In this document: positions 32,132 through 41,105 of the stretch, in pieces
How the letters are laid out: every line of letters begins with the position of its first letter
How positions within the stretch are numbered: the stretch's first letter is position 1
Source: Rhodococcus sp. 4CII
GTDB taxonomy: Bacteria > Actinomycetota > Actinomycetes > Mycobacteriales > Mycobacteriaceae
NCBI RefSeq assembly: GCF_014256275.1
Contig: NZ_JACCFE010000002.1
Location: 5,312,001-5,376,000, forward strand
Length of the DNA stretch: 64,000 bases
Direction: 5' to 3'
Notes under the pieces: model-generated
Database searches by the model: none
What the model was told of the DNA's origin: nothing
The model's input: only the letters and a program-made list of their open reading frames with translations
Translations under genes and position numbers: made by a program

Positions 32132-33103
32132 ATGTCCACCGCACGGTTCCGTACGAAGATCCTGGCCTCGGCCCTCACCACCGTCGCGCTGCTCGCCGCC
32201 GCGTGCGGGGGCGGCGACGTCGAGGACGAGGGATCGGGGCCGACCTCGGCCGCCGGCTACAACCTCACCGCCGATCAGAATCGCATCACCACCGACGAGG
32301 TCGAATCCATCGCCGCGAAGGTTCCCCAGCAGATCCGCGACCGCGGGACGCTCGTCGTGACGGGCAGCGCCGGTTCCGCCCCGCCCCTGCGGTTCTACGC
32401 CGACGACGACAAGACGCTCATCGGCACGGAGACCGACTTCGCGTACCTGATCGGTGACGTCCTCGGATTGAAGGTCGATCTCCAGGCCGCCGACTGGGCG
32501 CAGAATTTCGTCCGGATCGACTCCGGGGAGGCCGACGCCTTCATCTCCAACGTCACCGTCACCGAGGAACGGAAGGAGAAGTACGACTTCTCGACGTACC
32601 GCCTCGACACGGTCGCGTTCGAGACGAAGAAGGGCAGCGGCATCCAGATCAAGGAACCCAAGGACGTCGCGGGCCTGAAGATCGCGGTCTCCTCCGGCAC
32701 CAATCAGGAAGCACTGCTGGTGAAGTGGAGCGAGCAGAACGTCGCGGCAGGGCTCGAACCCACCGACATCACCTACTACCAGAACACCACCGACTACTAC
32801 CTGCCTCTCGCGTCGGGCCGGATCGACGCGTACTTCGGCCCCAACCCGTCCTCGTCGTTCCACGTCGCGCAGGCCGGGGAGACCGAGATCGCCGGAACGT
32901 TCTCCGGTGCGGGCGATGCACTCCAAGGTGAGATCGCCGTGCTCACCAAGAAGGACAACGGGCTGATCACCGCCGTCAACGAGGCCATCAACCACATAAT
33001 CGAGAACGGAACGTACGCACAGGTTCTCGATCGCTGGAACATCGCGAACGAGGCAGTTGGCACGTCGATCGTCAACCCGCCCGGGCTTCCCAAGACCAGC
33101 TGA
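32132..33103 (+). CDS. ABC transporter substrate-binding lipoprotein, SBP_bac_3 family
   Basis: A 323-residue binding protein anchored to the membrane by a lipobox LAAAC (about residues 22-26). The family-3 fold is shown by RGTLVVTGSAGSAPPLRFYADDDKTLIGTETDFAYLIGDVLG, NVTVTEERKEKYDFS and LKIAVSSGTNQEALL. The ligand is unknown; regulatory context points to an organosulfur compound. The ATG at 32132 is preferred over one 21 bp upstream, with a GAAAGG site. Confidence 0.92.
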   Translation: MSTARFRTKILASALTTVALLAAACGGGDVEDEGSGPTSAAGYNLTADQNRITTDEVESIAAKVPQQIRDRGTLVVTGSAGSAPPLRFYADDDKTLIGTETDFAYLIGDVLGLKVDLQAADWAQNFVRIDSGEADAFISNVTVTEERKEKYDFSTYRLDTVAFETKKGSGIQIKEPKDVAGLKIAVSSGTNQEALLVKWSEQNVAAGLEPTDITYYQNTTDYYLPLASGRIDAYFGPNPSSSFHVAQAGETEIAGTFSGAGDALQGEIAVLTKKDNGLITAVNEAINHIIENGTYAQVLDRWNIANEAVGTSIVNPPGLPKTS

Positions 33104-33114
33104 CAGGAGGAACA

Positions 33115-33657
33115 GTGACCGAGAGGACCGACTCCGTGCAGGCCGTGTTCGTCGACCAGACGGATCCACTGGCCGCACCGCTGCTCGACGAACTGGCGAT
33201 CGAATACAGCACCCGGTACGGGCGCACCCGCGACGAGATCTACGAGGATCTCACCACCTATCCGGCGGAGGAGTTCGCCGCGCCGGGCGGTGCTTTGCTC
33301 GTGCTCGTCGAGAGCGGGACGCCGTTGGCGGGCGGGGCCTTTCGCCGCTACGACGACACGACCGCGGAGCTCAAGCGGATCTGGACCTCGTCGCCGCACC
33401 GCCGCCGCGGCCTCGGGCGGATCGTGTTGCGTGAACTCGAGGCCGCGATCGTCCGCGCCGGCTACACCCGCATCTTCCTCACCACGGGGCCGCGGCAGCC
33501 CGAGGCGGTGGGCCTGTACTTGGCCGCGGGATACACGGCGCTGTTCGACCGCTCCCTCCCACCGCAGGACGTCGGAATTCACGGATTCGAGAAGGCCCTG
33601 CCCACCGCCACCGCTCTGCCCTCCGGCTGGGCCGCAAAGGAGTACGAGTCCGTATGA
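33115..33657 (+). CDS. GNAT-family N-acetyltransferase
   Basis: A 180-residue GNAT with the acetyl-CoA loop SSPHRRRGLGRIVLRELE (about 91-108) and the GLYLAAGYTALF strand near the end. It starts 11 bp after the binding-protein gene and overlaps the next LLM gene, so it is part of the operon. Acetylating an imported thio-amino acid, or detoxifying a breakdown product, would fit; not demonstrable. Confidence 0.85.
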   Translation: MTERTDSVQAVFVDQTDPLAAPLLDELAIEYSTRYGRTRDEIYEDLTTYPAEEFAAPGGALLVLVESGTPLAGGAFRRYDDTTAELKRIWTSSPHRRRGLGRIVLRELEAAIVRAGYTRIFLTTGPRQPEAVGLYLAAGYTALFDRSLPPQDVGIHGFEKALPTATALPSGWAAKEYESV

Positions 33658-34715
33658 AATTTCTGCTGATGAGCCTGATTACTCACCAACCGGATCCGGT
33701 GACCGGGGAGAAGATCGGCACCGCGGCCCGGCTGCAGGAGGTCGTGGAGTCGGCCGTCCTCGCCGAGCAACTGGGGTACGACGGGTTCGCGGTGGGCGAG
33801 CGTCACGAGCATCCCTTCCTGTCCTCGTCGCCGCCCGTGGTACTCAGCGCGATCGCGGCGCGTACCGACTCCCTCCAGTTGTGGACCGCGGTGACCACGC
33901 TGAGTCTGCTCGATCCGGTCCGTGCGTTCGAGGACTACTCGACGCTGGACAACCTGTCGGGCGGCCGGCTGCAACTCATCATCGGAAAGGGGAACGGAAC
34001 GGCGCAGGCGGAGCTGTTCCACGTCACCCCGGACGATCAGTGGGATCGCAATCGCGAAGGCTACGAACTGTTCCGGCAGTTGTGGGAGAGCGCGGACGTG
34101 ACGTGGGAGGGCACGTTCCGGCCGCCTCTCGACCACGCGGTCGCCCTGCCGCGCCCGTTACAGCCTCGGATCCGGATCTGGCACGGCAGCGCGACGAGCA
34201 CGGAGTCGGTGGATCTCGCTGCCCGCTACGGCGATCCGATCTTCTCGGCCAACGTCACCTACCCCATCGATTCGTACGCCGAGCTGGTCCGGCACTACCG
34301 CGAACGGTGGGCGCACTACGGTCACGATCCCGCCGACGCCCTCGTCGGTGCCGGAACCGCCGGGTTCTACGTGACGCCGAACTCGCAGGACGCGCTCGAC
34401 CTGTGGCGGCCGATTCACGCCGCCCGCCTCGACTTCGCCCGCAGGGCAGGACTTCCGGTGGTGTTCGAGACGGTCGAGGACTTCGTGGAACGCAGTTCCG
34501 CACTGATCGGCAGCCCGCAGCAGGTGATCGACAAGGTGCAGCGCTACCACGAGCAGTTCGGCCACGAGGTGATCCACCTGAGCGCCGACCGTGTCGGCAC
34601 CGACAAGCAACACCGCGAAAGCCTCGAGCTGTTCCAGGCCGAGGTGGCCCCCGCGTTGCGTGCGGCCATTCCGAGCCGCCCTCTCGCGGCGCACACTGTG
34701 GAGGGACACGCATGA
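33654..34715 (+). CDS. LLM-class flavin-dependent monooxygenase (353 aa)
   Basis: A bacterial-luciferase-like TIM-barrel enzyme. Motifs: EQLGYDGFAVGERHEHPF, the RAFEDYSTLDNLSGGRLQLIIGKGN segment and RIWHGSATSTESV. It would use FMNH2 and O2 supplied by a separate reductase, which is not in this window. First of three oxygenase genes in this riboswitch operon, consistent with oxidative C-S bond cleavage to release sulfite. The stop overlaps the following ATG. Confidence 0.85.
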   Translation: MKFLLMSLITHQPDPVTGEKIGTAARLQEVVESAVLAEQLGYDGFAVGERHEHPFLSSSPPVVLSAIAARTDSLQLWTAVTTLSLLDPVRAFEDYSTLDNLSGGRLQLIIGKGNGTAQAELFHVTPDDQWDRNREGYELFRQLWESADVTWEGTFRPPLDHAVALPRPLQPRIRIWHGSATSTESVDLAARYGDPIFSANVTYPIDSYAELVRHYRERWAHYGHDPADALVGAGTAGFYVTPNSQDALDLWRPIHAARLDFARRAGLPVVFETVEDFVERSSALIGSPQQVIDKVQRYHEQFGHEVIHLSADRVGTDKQHRESLELFQAEVAPALRAAIPSRPLAAHTVEGHA

Positions 34716-35770
34716 GCCTGCATCTGGGTATCGAACTCGACGGCGAGGGCGCCCATCCCGAAGCGTGGCGGCGAGCCGGGCATTCACCCGACCGGTTGCT
34801 GACCGGGCGCACCGTGGCGGATCGGGTCGCGGCGGCCGAGAACGCCGGATTCACGTTCGCCACGTTCGAGGACTCGCTTCTGCCGCCCGGCGCCGACGGG
34901 GGACCCGTGGGCCGGATCGACGCGGTGAACCGCGCCGCGTTCGTCGCCGCGACCACGAGCACGCTCGGCCTGGTGCCGGTGGTCGGCACGACGTACGCCG
35001 AGCCGTTCCACACGTCCTCCCAGCTCGCGACACTCGACTACGCATCGCGCGGTCGCGGCGGCTGGATCGCCTCACGCGATACCGACCCCCGGGTCGCGAG
35101 CGCACTGGGACGGTCCGCGGTCACCGTTCCCGCCGACCTCGCCCGGGAGGAGCGGGACGCGATCACGGTGGTCCGGGACCTGTGGGACTCCTGGGAGGAC
35201 GACGCGGTGATCCGCGACTACGCGACCGGCCGTTTCGTCGACCGAGACCGACTCCACTACATCGACTTCCAGGGCGACACGTACTCGGTGAAGGGCCCGG
35301 CCATCGTGCCGCGACCGCCGCAGGGGCAACTGGTGGTGTTCGGTCGCGGCGGCGAGGTCGACCCGTCCCAGGTCGATGTCGTGCTGGTGTCGGAGGCGAC
35401 CCTCGACGACATCGCCGACGCCGCCGCACGGACGAAGGACCGCGGGGCCGCGCTGGTGTTCGTCGAACTCGACGTGGCGCTCGGCTCGTCCACTCCGGCC
35501 CCACCGAGCGGGCGGTTGTCGTTCGCGGGCGAGGCCTCCGGGCTGCTGGAACTGCTTCGTGCACTCGATCCACACGTCGACGGTGTGCGACTGCATCCCG
35601 CCGTCGTCGACCATGATCTTCCGGTGCTCGCGCGATACGTCGTCCCGGCCCTTCTGCGCGAGGGTCTCGCCCACCGTCCCGTTACCGGCGCGACCCTGCG
35701 CGGCACGCTCGGCCTGGCCCGTCCCGACACCCGCTTCCAGGCCCCGCGCCTCGAAGACTCCCCTCGCTGA
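34712..35770 (+). CDS. LLM-class monooxygenase (352 aa), paralogue of the gene at 42753
   Basis: Luciferase-like fold with an N-terminal HLGIELDGEGAHPEAWRR, a flavin-region TTYAEPFHTSSQLATLDYASRGRGG, and the block LWDSWEDDAVIRDYATGRFVD then LHYIDFQGDTYSVKGP. The latter block is shared almost word for word with the 42753 protein of the second operon, indicating duplication. The C-terminal half (about 210-330) is reduced and lacks the usual GRxxDxI barrel end. Substrate unknown, probably a sulfur compound. Confidence 0.82.
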   Translation: MSLHLGIELDGEGAHPEAWRRAGHSPDRLLTGRTVADRVAAAENAGFTFATFEDSLLPPGADGGPVGRIDAVNRAAFVAATTSTLGLVPVVGTTYAEPFHTSSQLATLDYASRGRGGWIASRDTDPRVASALGRSAVTVPADLAREERDAITVVRDLWDSWEDDAVIRDYATGRFVDRDRLHYIDFQGDTYSVKGPAIVPRPPQGQLVVFGRGGEVDPSQVDVVLVSEATLDDIADAAARTKDRGAALVFVELDVALGSSTPAPPSGRLSFAGEASGLLELLRALDPHVDGVRLHPAVVDHDLPVLARYVVPALLREGLAHRPVTGATLRGTLGLARPDTRFQAPRLEDSPR

Positions 35771-35785
35771 AAGGTTGTGGAGACC

Positions 35786-37180
35786 ATGACCGACAATTCG
35801 CACGCCAGACCCGGCGCCCAGGTGCATTTCGGTGTCTTCTTCCAGGGCGTCAACCACACCACCATCTGGTCGGACCCGTCGAGCGGTTCGCAGATCGACT
35901 TCGAGACGTTCCGTCGGGTGGCCCTGACCGCCGAGCGGGGCCTGTTCGACGCCTTCTTCCTCGGTGAGGGCCTGCGCCTGCGGGAACAGGGCGGCAAGAT
36001 CCTCGATCTCGACATCGTCGGCCGTCCGGACGCGATCACCCAACTCGCGGCGCTCGCCGGCATCACCCGGCACATCGGGTTGGTGGCCACCCAGAACACC
36101 ACCTACAACGAGCCTGCCGACCTCGCCCGTCGGCTGTCCGGGCTGGACCTCCTGTCCGGTGGCCGGGCCGGCTGGAACGCCGTCACCACGGACAATGCCT
36201 GGACCGGGGAAAATTTCCGCCGCGGCGGCTACCTCGACCACGCGGACAGGTACGAGCGGGCCGGCCAGTTCCTCGACACCGCTCGCGCGATCTGGGATGC
36301 GTGGGCCGACGATGCGGTCGCGACGAGCACCGACGCGCCGACGTGGGCGGCTCCGGACGGAGTGCAGCAGGTGACCCGCCGGACGTCGCAATTCGACGTC
36401 GCGATCACCCCGACCCTCCCGCGCAGTGCCCAGGGGCATCCCGTCATCTTCCAGGCCGGCGACTCCCCGGCGGGCCGCGACTTCGCGGCCGGCCGCGCCG
36501 ATGTGATCTTCTCCCGGCACGGAACTCATTTCGACGAGGCGCTCGCCTTCGCCGAGGACATCCGGGCGAGACTGCGTCGTGCCGGACGTCCCGAGGACGA
36601 CGTGAAGATTCTGCCGGGCACGCAGATCGTGCTCGCGGAGACCGCATCCGAGGTCGAGGAGAAGGTCCGCTGGGTCCTCGAAGGCCAGTACACCGGCCAG
36701 ACGGCGCTGTCGCTGGTGGGGCAGGTGTGGGGTCGCGACCTGTCCGATCGGGACCCGGACGGTCCACTGCCCGAATTCGATCCGGTGCCCGCACCGATCT
36801 CCGTCACCCGCGGGGCCGCGCGCGACGGAAAGGATCCACTCGCCATCGCCCGCGAGTGGCGTGCCCTGGCGGAGGCGCAGAACCTGTCGCTGCGCCAGGT
36901 CGCGATCGCCACCACCCAGCGCTCCGGTTTCGCTGGCACACCCGGTCAGGTCGCCGACGAACTCACCCGGTGGGTGCGCAGCGGCGCGACCGACGGCTTT
37001 AATATCTCGCCGTACCTGGTGCCCACCGGACTCGACGACATCGTCGACCTGCTGGTACCCGAATTGCAGGAGCGTGGTTCGTACCGAACGGAATACGAGG
37101 GTTCGACCCTACGCGAGCATCTCGGTCTCCGGCCCCCGCTGTCACGGCGGGAGCTCCCGCCGCGGCAGGCCACCGGGTAG
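35786..37180 (+). CDS. NtaA/SnaA/DszA-family FMNH2-dependent monooxygenase (464 aa)
   Basis: Large-form LLM enzyme, the family of nitrilotriacetate monooxygenase A, DszA sulfone monooxygenase and dimethyl-sulfide monooxygenase. Signatures: FFQGVNHTTIWSDPSSGSQ, ERGLFDAFFLGEGLRLRE, SGGRAGWNAVTT and ENFRRGGYLDHADRYERA. The ATG at 35786 is preferred to a GTG nine bases upstream. Paralogue of the 43894 protein. Last gene of the first sulfur operon. Oxidative desulfurisation is the favoured role given the SAM riboswitch. Confidence 0.88.
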   Translation: MTDNSHARPGAQVHFGVFFQGVNHTTIWSDPSSGSQIDFETFRRVALTAERGLFDAFFLGEGLRLREQGGKILDLDIVGRPDAITQLAALAGITRHIGLVATQNTTYNEPADLARRLSGLDLLSGGRAGWNAVTTDNAWTGENFRRGGYLDHADRYERAGQFLDTARAIWDAWADDAVATSTDAPTWAAPDGVQQVTRRTSQFDVAITPTLPRSAQGHPVIFQAGDSPAGRDFAAGRADVIFSRHGTHFDEALAFAEDIRARLRRAGRPEDDVKILPGTQIVLAETASEVEEKVRWVLEGQYTGQTALSLVGQVWGRDLSDRDPDGPLPEFDPVPAPISVTRGAARDGKDPLAIAREWRALAEAQNLSLRQVAIATTQRSGFAGTPGQVADELTRWVRSGATDGFNISPYLVPTGLDDIVDLLVPELQERGSYRTEYEGSTLREHLGLRPPLSRRELPPRQATG

Positions 37181-37215
37181 CCGGGGCCCGTGTGGCGCGG
37201 CGACCGGCGATCTCT

Positions 37216-37221
37216 TACACT
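37216..37221 (+). promoter_or_regulatory. Probable -10 element of the second sulfur operon
   Basis: TACACT lies 10-15 bp before riboswitch 2, matching the geometry of the first operon. A weak TGTGGC at 37191 could be the -35 with a 19-bp spacer. Confidence 0.4.
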
Positions 37222-37230
37222 CGGTAACGA

Positions 37231-37318
37231 CCATCCAGAGCGACCGAGAGACCTGGCTCGTTGACGTCGCAGCAACCCCCCGTCCTGCGGGTGCGGGTGC
37301 TACCGCCGGGATCGATGG
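37231..37318 (+). promoter_or_regulatory. SAM-I (S-box) riboswitch 2
   Basis: P1 CCATC (37231-37235) pairs with GATGG (37314-37318). The core from CCATCCAGAGCGACCGAGAG through TTGACGTCGCAGCAACC is identical to riboswitch 1 over about 45 bases; only the P3 hairpin differs (CCCGTCCTGCGGG). The ribosome site GGAGG of leader 2 overlaps the 3' side of P1. Controls the peptide-type ABC and LLM operon. Confidence 0.93.
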
Positions 37319-37325
37319 AGGAATC

Positions 37326-37409
37326 ATGTTGACCGAAGGGTTCGTGAGCGCCTGGGGGCGCCTGCACGTCGATCTCTGCCGACTGTCCACCTCCATCTGT
37401 TCCAGCTGA
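37326..37409 (+). CDS. Cys-containing leader peptide 2 (27 aa)
   Basis: A short ORF with a GGAGG site encoding MLTEGFVSAWGRLHVDLCR and then LSTSICSS. The RLHVDLCR core and the second cysteine near the end match leader 1 in position. Spacing from riboswitch P1 is 7 bp. Probable cysteine-level sensor in series with the SAM sensor. Confidence 0.82.
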   Translation: MLTEGFVSAWGRLHVDLCRLSTSICSS

Positions 37410-37415
37410 CCCGAT

Positions 37416-37433
37416 ACCCCGCCACCTCGGGGT
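37416..37433 (+). terminator. Hairpin just after leader 2
   Basis: A perfect ACCCCG/CGGGGT stem with a 6-nt loop, starting 7 nt after the leader stop; a ribosome stalled near the peptide end could affect its folding. Confidence 0.4.
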
Positions 37434-37482
37434 TCCGGCTCGTCACACCGCATCCACCTCGGATCCGGTGCCTTTCACCTTC

Positions 37483-37525
37483 CCGTGCGCGTGAGCGCTG
37501 CCTGTACGACGGACAGCGCGCACGG
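37483..37525 (+). terminator. Larger hairpin before the binding-protein gene, possible attenuator
   Basis: CCGTGCGC (37483-37490) pairs with GCGCACGG (37518-37525), with an inner GCTG/CAGC helix. It lies 28 bp before the GTG at 37553, in the 143-bp untranslated gap between leader 2 and the ABC genes. Confidence 0.4.
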
Positions 37526-37552
37526 CACTTCTTCGAGATCACGGAGTTCTCG

Positions 37553-39196
37553 GTGCCCTCAGTTCCTTTGTCCTCGTCCTCCCGCGGCGGTGCCCACATC
37601 GCAGCCGGAGTCGCCGCCGCCGTGCTGGCCACGGCGCTCACCGCGTGCGGTGGTGCCTCCGGCAGTTCGACCGCGGATGCGGGACCGCCGCAGCCCGGCG
37701 GCACTCTCCGCTACGGCCTGTCCCAGGCACCCACGTGCGCAGACCCCGCACAGGCGGGCACGAACCAGACGATCTACGTGGCACGTCAGGTGGTGGACTC
37801 GCTCACCGACCAGGACCCGGAGACGGGCGAACTGAAGCCGTGGCTGGCCGAGAGCTGGGACACCGACGCCGACGCGTCCTCCTTCACGTTCCACCTGAAG
37901 GACGGAGTGACGTTCAGTGACGGAACACCTTTCACCGCGGACTCGGTGAAGAAGAACCTCGACGCCGTCGTCAATACCCTCACCGGGGCCAAGGCCGCAC
38001 TGGCCGCCAGCTATCTCACCGGTTACACCGGCACCACCGTGATCGACCCGCTGACCGCGCAGGTCGACTTCGCCGCACCCAACGCGCAGTTCCTGCAGGC
38101 GTCGTCCACCCCGCAGCTCGGCATCCTGTCCGACGGTTCCGTCGCGAAGTCCGCCGAAGAGCGCTGCACCGGCGACATCTCGGGCACCGGACCGTTCACG
38201 TACGCCGACTACCAGCAGGACAAATCCGTCACCCTGGCCAAGCGTGCCGGATACGACTGGGGCTCCGACGTGTTCGGCCACGACGGCGAGGCCTACCTCG
38301 ACACCATCGAGTTCAGCGTCGTCCCGGAATCCGGTGTTCGCACGGGCAGCCTGTCCTCGGGACAGCTGGACGCGATCAGTGACGCGTTGCCGCAAGATGC
38401 CCCGCAGATCGAAGGCGCGGGCGGACGGGTGCTCACCACGTCGAATCCCGGTACCCCGTTCGGCTTCCAGCCCAACGTGACCCGCGGACCGCTCGTCGAC
38501 CCCGTCGTCCGCAGCGCGCTGGCCCCGGCGATCAACCGGCAGGAACTGGTCGACACCGTGCTCGGCCCCAACTTCAAACCCGCCACCAGCACGCTGGCGA
38601 GCCGCACCCCGGGCTACGTCGCCCTGCCGGACGTGACGTACGACCCGGAGAAGGCGAAATCGATTCTGGATCAGGCCGGCTGGGTGCCCGGCGCCGACGG
38701 CATCCGCGAGAAGGGCGGCCAAAAGCTCAGTTTCCCGGTTCTGTTCAGCTCGGTGTTCGCCGGCAACCAGGCCATCCTCGAACTGGTGCAGCAGCAGCTG
38801 AAGGAGGTGGGCGTCGATCTGCAACTGGACCTCGTGTCCACCCCGGAGGCCACCGCCCGCCAGAATTCGAAGGACTTCGATGCCACCTACTACAACAGCA
38901 CTCGCGCCGACGGGGACATTCTGCGCACCCAGTTCGGCCTCGAGGGCCGTAACCTGAACAGCCGGGCCTCGATTCCCGCGCTCGACGACGTGTTGGCGAA
39001 GCAGCTGGCCACCACCGACACGGCCGAGCGGAGCGCACTGCTCGCCGACGCCCAGCAGCAGGTGCTGGGCAACGGTCTGTGGATCCCGACGGTGGAGCTG
39101 TCGCAGGCGATCGGAGCGGGCCCGACCGTGCAGGACCTGAAGTTCGAGGCCTCGGCCCGGCTCCAGTTCTTCGACACCTGGATCAGCGGACGCTGA
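37553..39196 (+). CDS. ABC transporter substrate-binding lipoprotein, SBP_bac_5 (peptide/nickel) family
   Basis: A 547-residue binding protein with lipobox LTAC (Cys32) after a hydrophobic signal. Family-5 features: GGTLRYGLSQAPTCADP, QVVDSLTDQDPETGELKPWLAESW, FTFHLKDGVTFSDGTPFTADSV and DPEKAKSILDQAGW. Relatives bind peptides, glutathione, nickel or opines. Under a SAM riboswitch with oxygenases, glutathione-like or sulfonated ligands are plausible. GTG start; first structural gene of the second operon. Confidence 0.93.
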   Translation: MPSVPLSSSSRGGAHIAAGVAAAVLATALTACGGASGSSTADAGPPQPGGTLRYGLSQAPTCADPAQAGTNQTIYVARQVVDSLTDQDPETGELKPWLAESWDTDADASSFTFHLKDGVTFSDGTPFTADSVKKNLDAVVNTLTGAKAALAASYLTGYTGTTVIDPLTAQVDFAAPNAQFLQASSTPQLGILSDGSVAKSAEERCTGDISGTGPFTYADYQQDKSVTLAKRAGYDWGSDVFGHDGEAYLDTIEFSVVPESGVRTGSLSSGQLDAISDALPQDAPQIEGAGGRVLTTSNPGTPFGFQPNVTRGPLVDPVVRSALAPAINRQELVDTVLGPNFKPATSTLASRTPGYVALPDVTYDPEKAKSILDQAGWVPGADGIREKGGQKLSFPVLFSSVFAGNQAILELVQQQLKEVGVDLQLDLVSTPEATARQNSKDFDATYYNSTRADGDILRTQFGLEGRNLNSRASIPALDDVLAKQLATTDTAERSALLADAQQQVLGNGLWIPTVELSQAIGAGPTVQDLKFEASARLQFFDTWISGR

Positions 39197-39199
39197 GCC

Positions 39200-40192
39200 A
39201 TGATTCGCTACTTCGGACTCCGGGTTCTGCAGGCGGTCGCCGTGCTGTGGGCGACATTCACCGTGTCGTTCGCCGTGCTGTTCCTGCTGCCGTCCGACCC
39301 GGTGAGCATCGCCGTCGACTCGGCGTCCACCGGAACGACGGTCGACGCGGCCGCCGTCGCGGAACTGCAGGCGCGGTACGGCCTGGACCAGCCGGTGTGG
39401 GTCCAGTACTGGAACTCGCTGAGCCATGCCGTGCGCGGCGACTTCGGGTACTCCATCGCCACCGGGCAATCGGTGACCGAGGCGATCGGGAACGCGCTGC
39501 CCAGCACCCTCGCGCTGGCCTTTGCGGCGCTGGTCCTCGCCGTGATCTTCGGGACGTCCGTCGCGTTCCTCGCCACGTACACCGGTGTCCGGTGGCTGCG
39601 AAACCTGCTGTTCTCCCTGCCGCCCCTCGGCGTCGCGGTGCCTACGTTCTGGGTGGGTTTGATTCTGCTGCAACTGTTCTCGTTCCGGCTGAAGGCCTTC
39701 CCGGCGTTCGGAGACCAGGGGGTCGCCGCACTGGTGCTTCCCGCGGTGACGCTGGCGTTGCCGACCGGCGCGGTGATCGCCCAGGTGCTCGCGGCGAGTC
39801 TGCAGACCACGTGGCGGCAACCGTTCGTCGAGGCCGCACGGGCGAAGGGCGCGTCGCGCTGGCAGATCCAGACGCGGCACGCGCTGCGGCTGTCGAGCAT
39901 TCCCGCGTTCACCATCGCCGGTGTGCTCGTGGGCAATCTGCTGGCCGGATCGGTCGTCGTGGAGACGGTGTTCTCGCGGGCCGGCGTCGGGCGGCTCACA
40001 CAGACGTCGGTGATGGCGCAGGACATTCCCGTGGTCCAGGGGATCGTGGTGCTGAGTTCTCTCGTCTACGTCCTCGTCAATCTCGCGGTCGATCTGCTCT
40101 ACCCGCTGATCGATCCCAGGATCGTCGACGGCGGGCGAAGCCGCCGCGCCGCCGAAGGCCGCGCTGATCTGGAGGAGAAGGTTCATGTCTGA
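39200..40192 (+). CDS. ABC permease, DppB type
   Basis: A 330-residue permease with about six membrane segments, the DppB-type N-terminal FGLRVLQAVAVLWATFTVSFAVLFLLPSDP and the ATPase-contact loop FVEAARAKGASRWQIQTRHALR. It starts 3 bp after the binding-protein stop and overlaps the DppC-type gene by 8 bp. Forms the heterodimeric channel with it. Confidence 0.94.
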   Translation: MIRYFGLRVLQAVAVLWATFTVSFAVLFLLPSDPVSIAVDSASTGTTVDAAAVAELQARYGLDQPVWVQYWNSLSHAVRGDFGYSIATGQSVTEAIGNALPSTLALAFAALVLAVIFGTSVAFLATYTGVRWLRNLLFSLPPLGVAVPTFWVGLILLQLFSFRLKAFPAFGDQGVAALVLPAVTLALPTGAVIAQVLAASLQTTWRQPFVEAARAKGASRWQIQTRHALRLSSIPAFTIAGVLVGNLLAGSVVVETVFSRAGVGRLTQTSVMAQDIPVVQGIVVLSSLVYVLVNLAVDLLYPLIDPRIVDGGRSRRAAEGRADLEEKVHV

Positions 40193-41105
40193 CATCCTCA
40201 CCCGGGAACTGATCGACGAGGCCGAGGGTTTCGACCCCGCACCGCAAATACCGCCGTCCCCGATCGCGCCGGGGACACCGCGTCGCGCACACCGCGTGCC
40301 GGCGTGGCTGCGGCACACTCTCGTGCCCGTCGTCTCGGCGGCCGTGCTCCTGCTCGCCGTCGGATTCGCGGTGGCGCCGTCGGTGTTCGCGAGCGGTGAC
40401 CCGCTGGTCGGGGTGCCTGCCCAGAAGCTGCAGGCGCCGAGCGCCGCACACTGGTTCGGCACCGACAACATCGGACGCGACGTGTACACCCGCGTCGTCC
40501 ACGGCGCCGGATTGTCGCTGACCGCAACGTTGCTGGCAGTGGGTATCGCATTGGCCGTCGGTTCGCTGATCGGTCTGCTGTCCGGCGCGGTCGGCGGCGC
40601 GCTGGACGCCGTGCTGATGCGAATCGTCGACGTCCTCCTGTCGATCCCCGCGCTGCTGCTCTCGCTCGCGCTGGTGACGGCGCTGGGGTTCGGCACGGTC
40701 AACGTGGCGATCGCCGTCGGGGTGTCGCTGATCGCGAACTTCGCCCGGGTGATGCGGTCGGAGGTACTGCGCGTCCGCAGGTCGCTATACGTCGAGGCGG
40801 CGTTCGCGTCGGGCGTCCGGTGGCACACGGTGCTGCGTCGGCACGTGCTGCGGAACTCGTACGCACCCGTCGTGGCGCTCGCTGCCGTCGAGTTCGGCAT
40901 GGCGGTGCTGGCGGTGTCGTCGCTGAGCTTCCTCGGGTTCGGCGCGGTGCCGCCCACCCCGGAGTGGGGCTCGCTGATCTCGGAGGGCAGGAATTACCTC
41001 GCCACCGCGTGGTGGATGACGACCCTTCCCGGGCTCGTGATCGTGGCGGTCGTGCTGTCGGCGCACCGGCTCGGGCATGCACTCGAACGGAGGGAAGTGC
41101 GATGA
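40185..41105 (+). CDS. ABC permease, DppC type
   Basis: A 306-residue permease: cytosolic N-terminus, HWFGTDNIGRDVYTRVVHGAGLSL (family signature, about 87-110), several membrane segments, the EAA loop VEAAFASGVRWHTVLRRHVLRN and the ending FLGFGAVPPTPEWGSLISEG. Partner of the DppB-type permease. Its stop overlaps the ATPase start (ATGA). Confidence 0.94.
   Translation: MSDILTRELIDEAEGFDPAPQIPPSPIAPGTPRRAHRVPAWLRHTLVPVVSAAVLLLAVGFAVAPSVFASGDPLVGVPAQKLQAPSAAHWFGTDNIGRDVYTRVVHGAGLSLTATLLAVGIALAVGSLIGLLSGAVGGALDAVLMRIVDVLLSIPALLLSLALVTALGFGTVNVAIAVGVSLIANFARVMRSEVLRVRRSLYVEAAFASGVRWHTVLRRHVLRNSYAPVVALAAVEFGMAVLAVSSLSFLGFGAVPPTPEWGSLISEGRNYLATAWWMTTLPGLVIVAVVLSAHRLGHALERREVR

Noticed and set aside
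35777..35785. GTG start nine bases upstream of the NtaA-family gene at 35786
   Set aside because: The AAAGG site at 35770-35774 is too close to it; spacing to the ATG is better, though the GTG cannot be excluded.
37559..40957. Antisense open frame of about 1,130 codons opposite the peptide-type ABC genes
   Set aside because: Shadow of the binding-protein and permease genes, which have clear family motifs; no ribosome site or homology.
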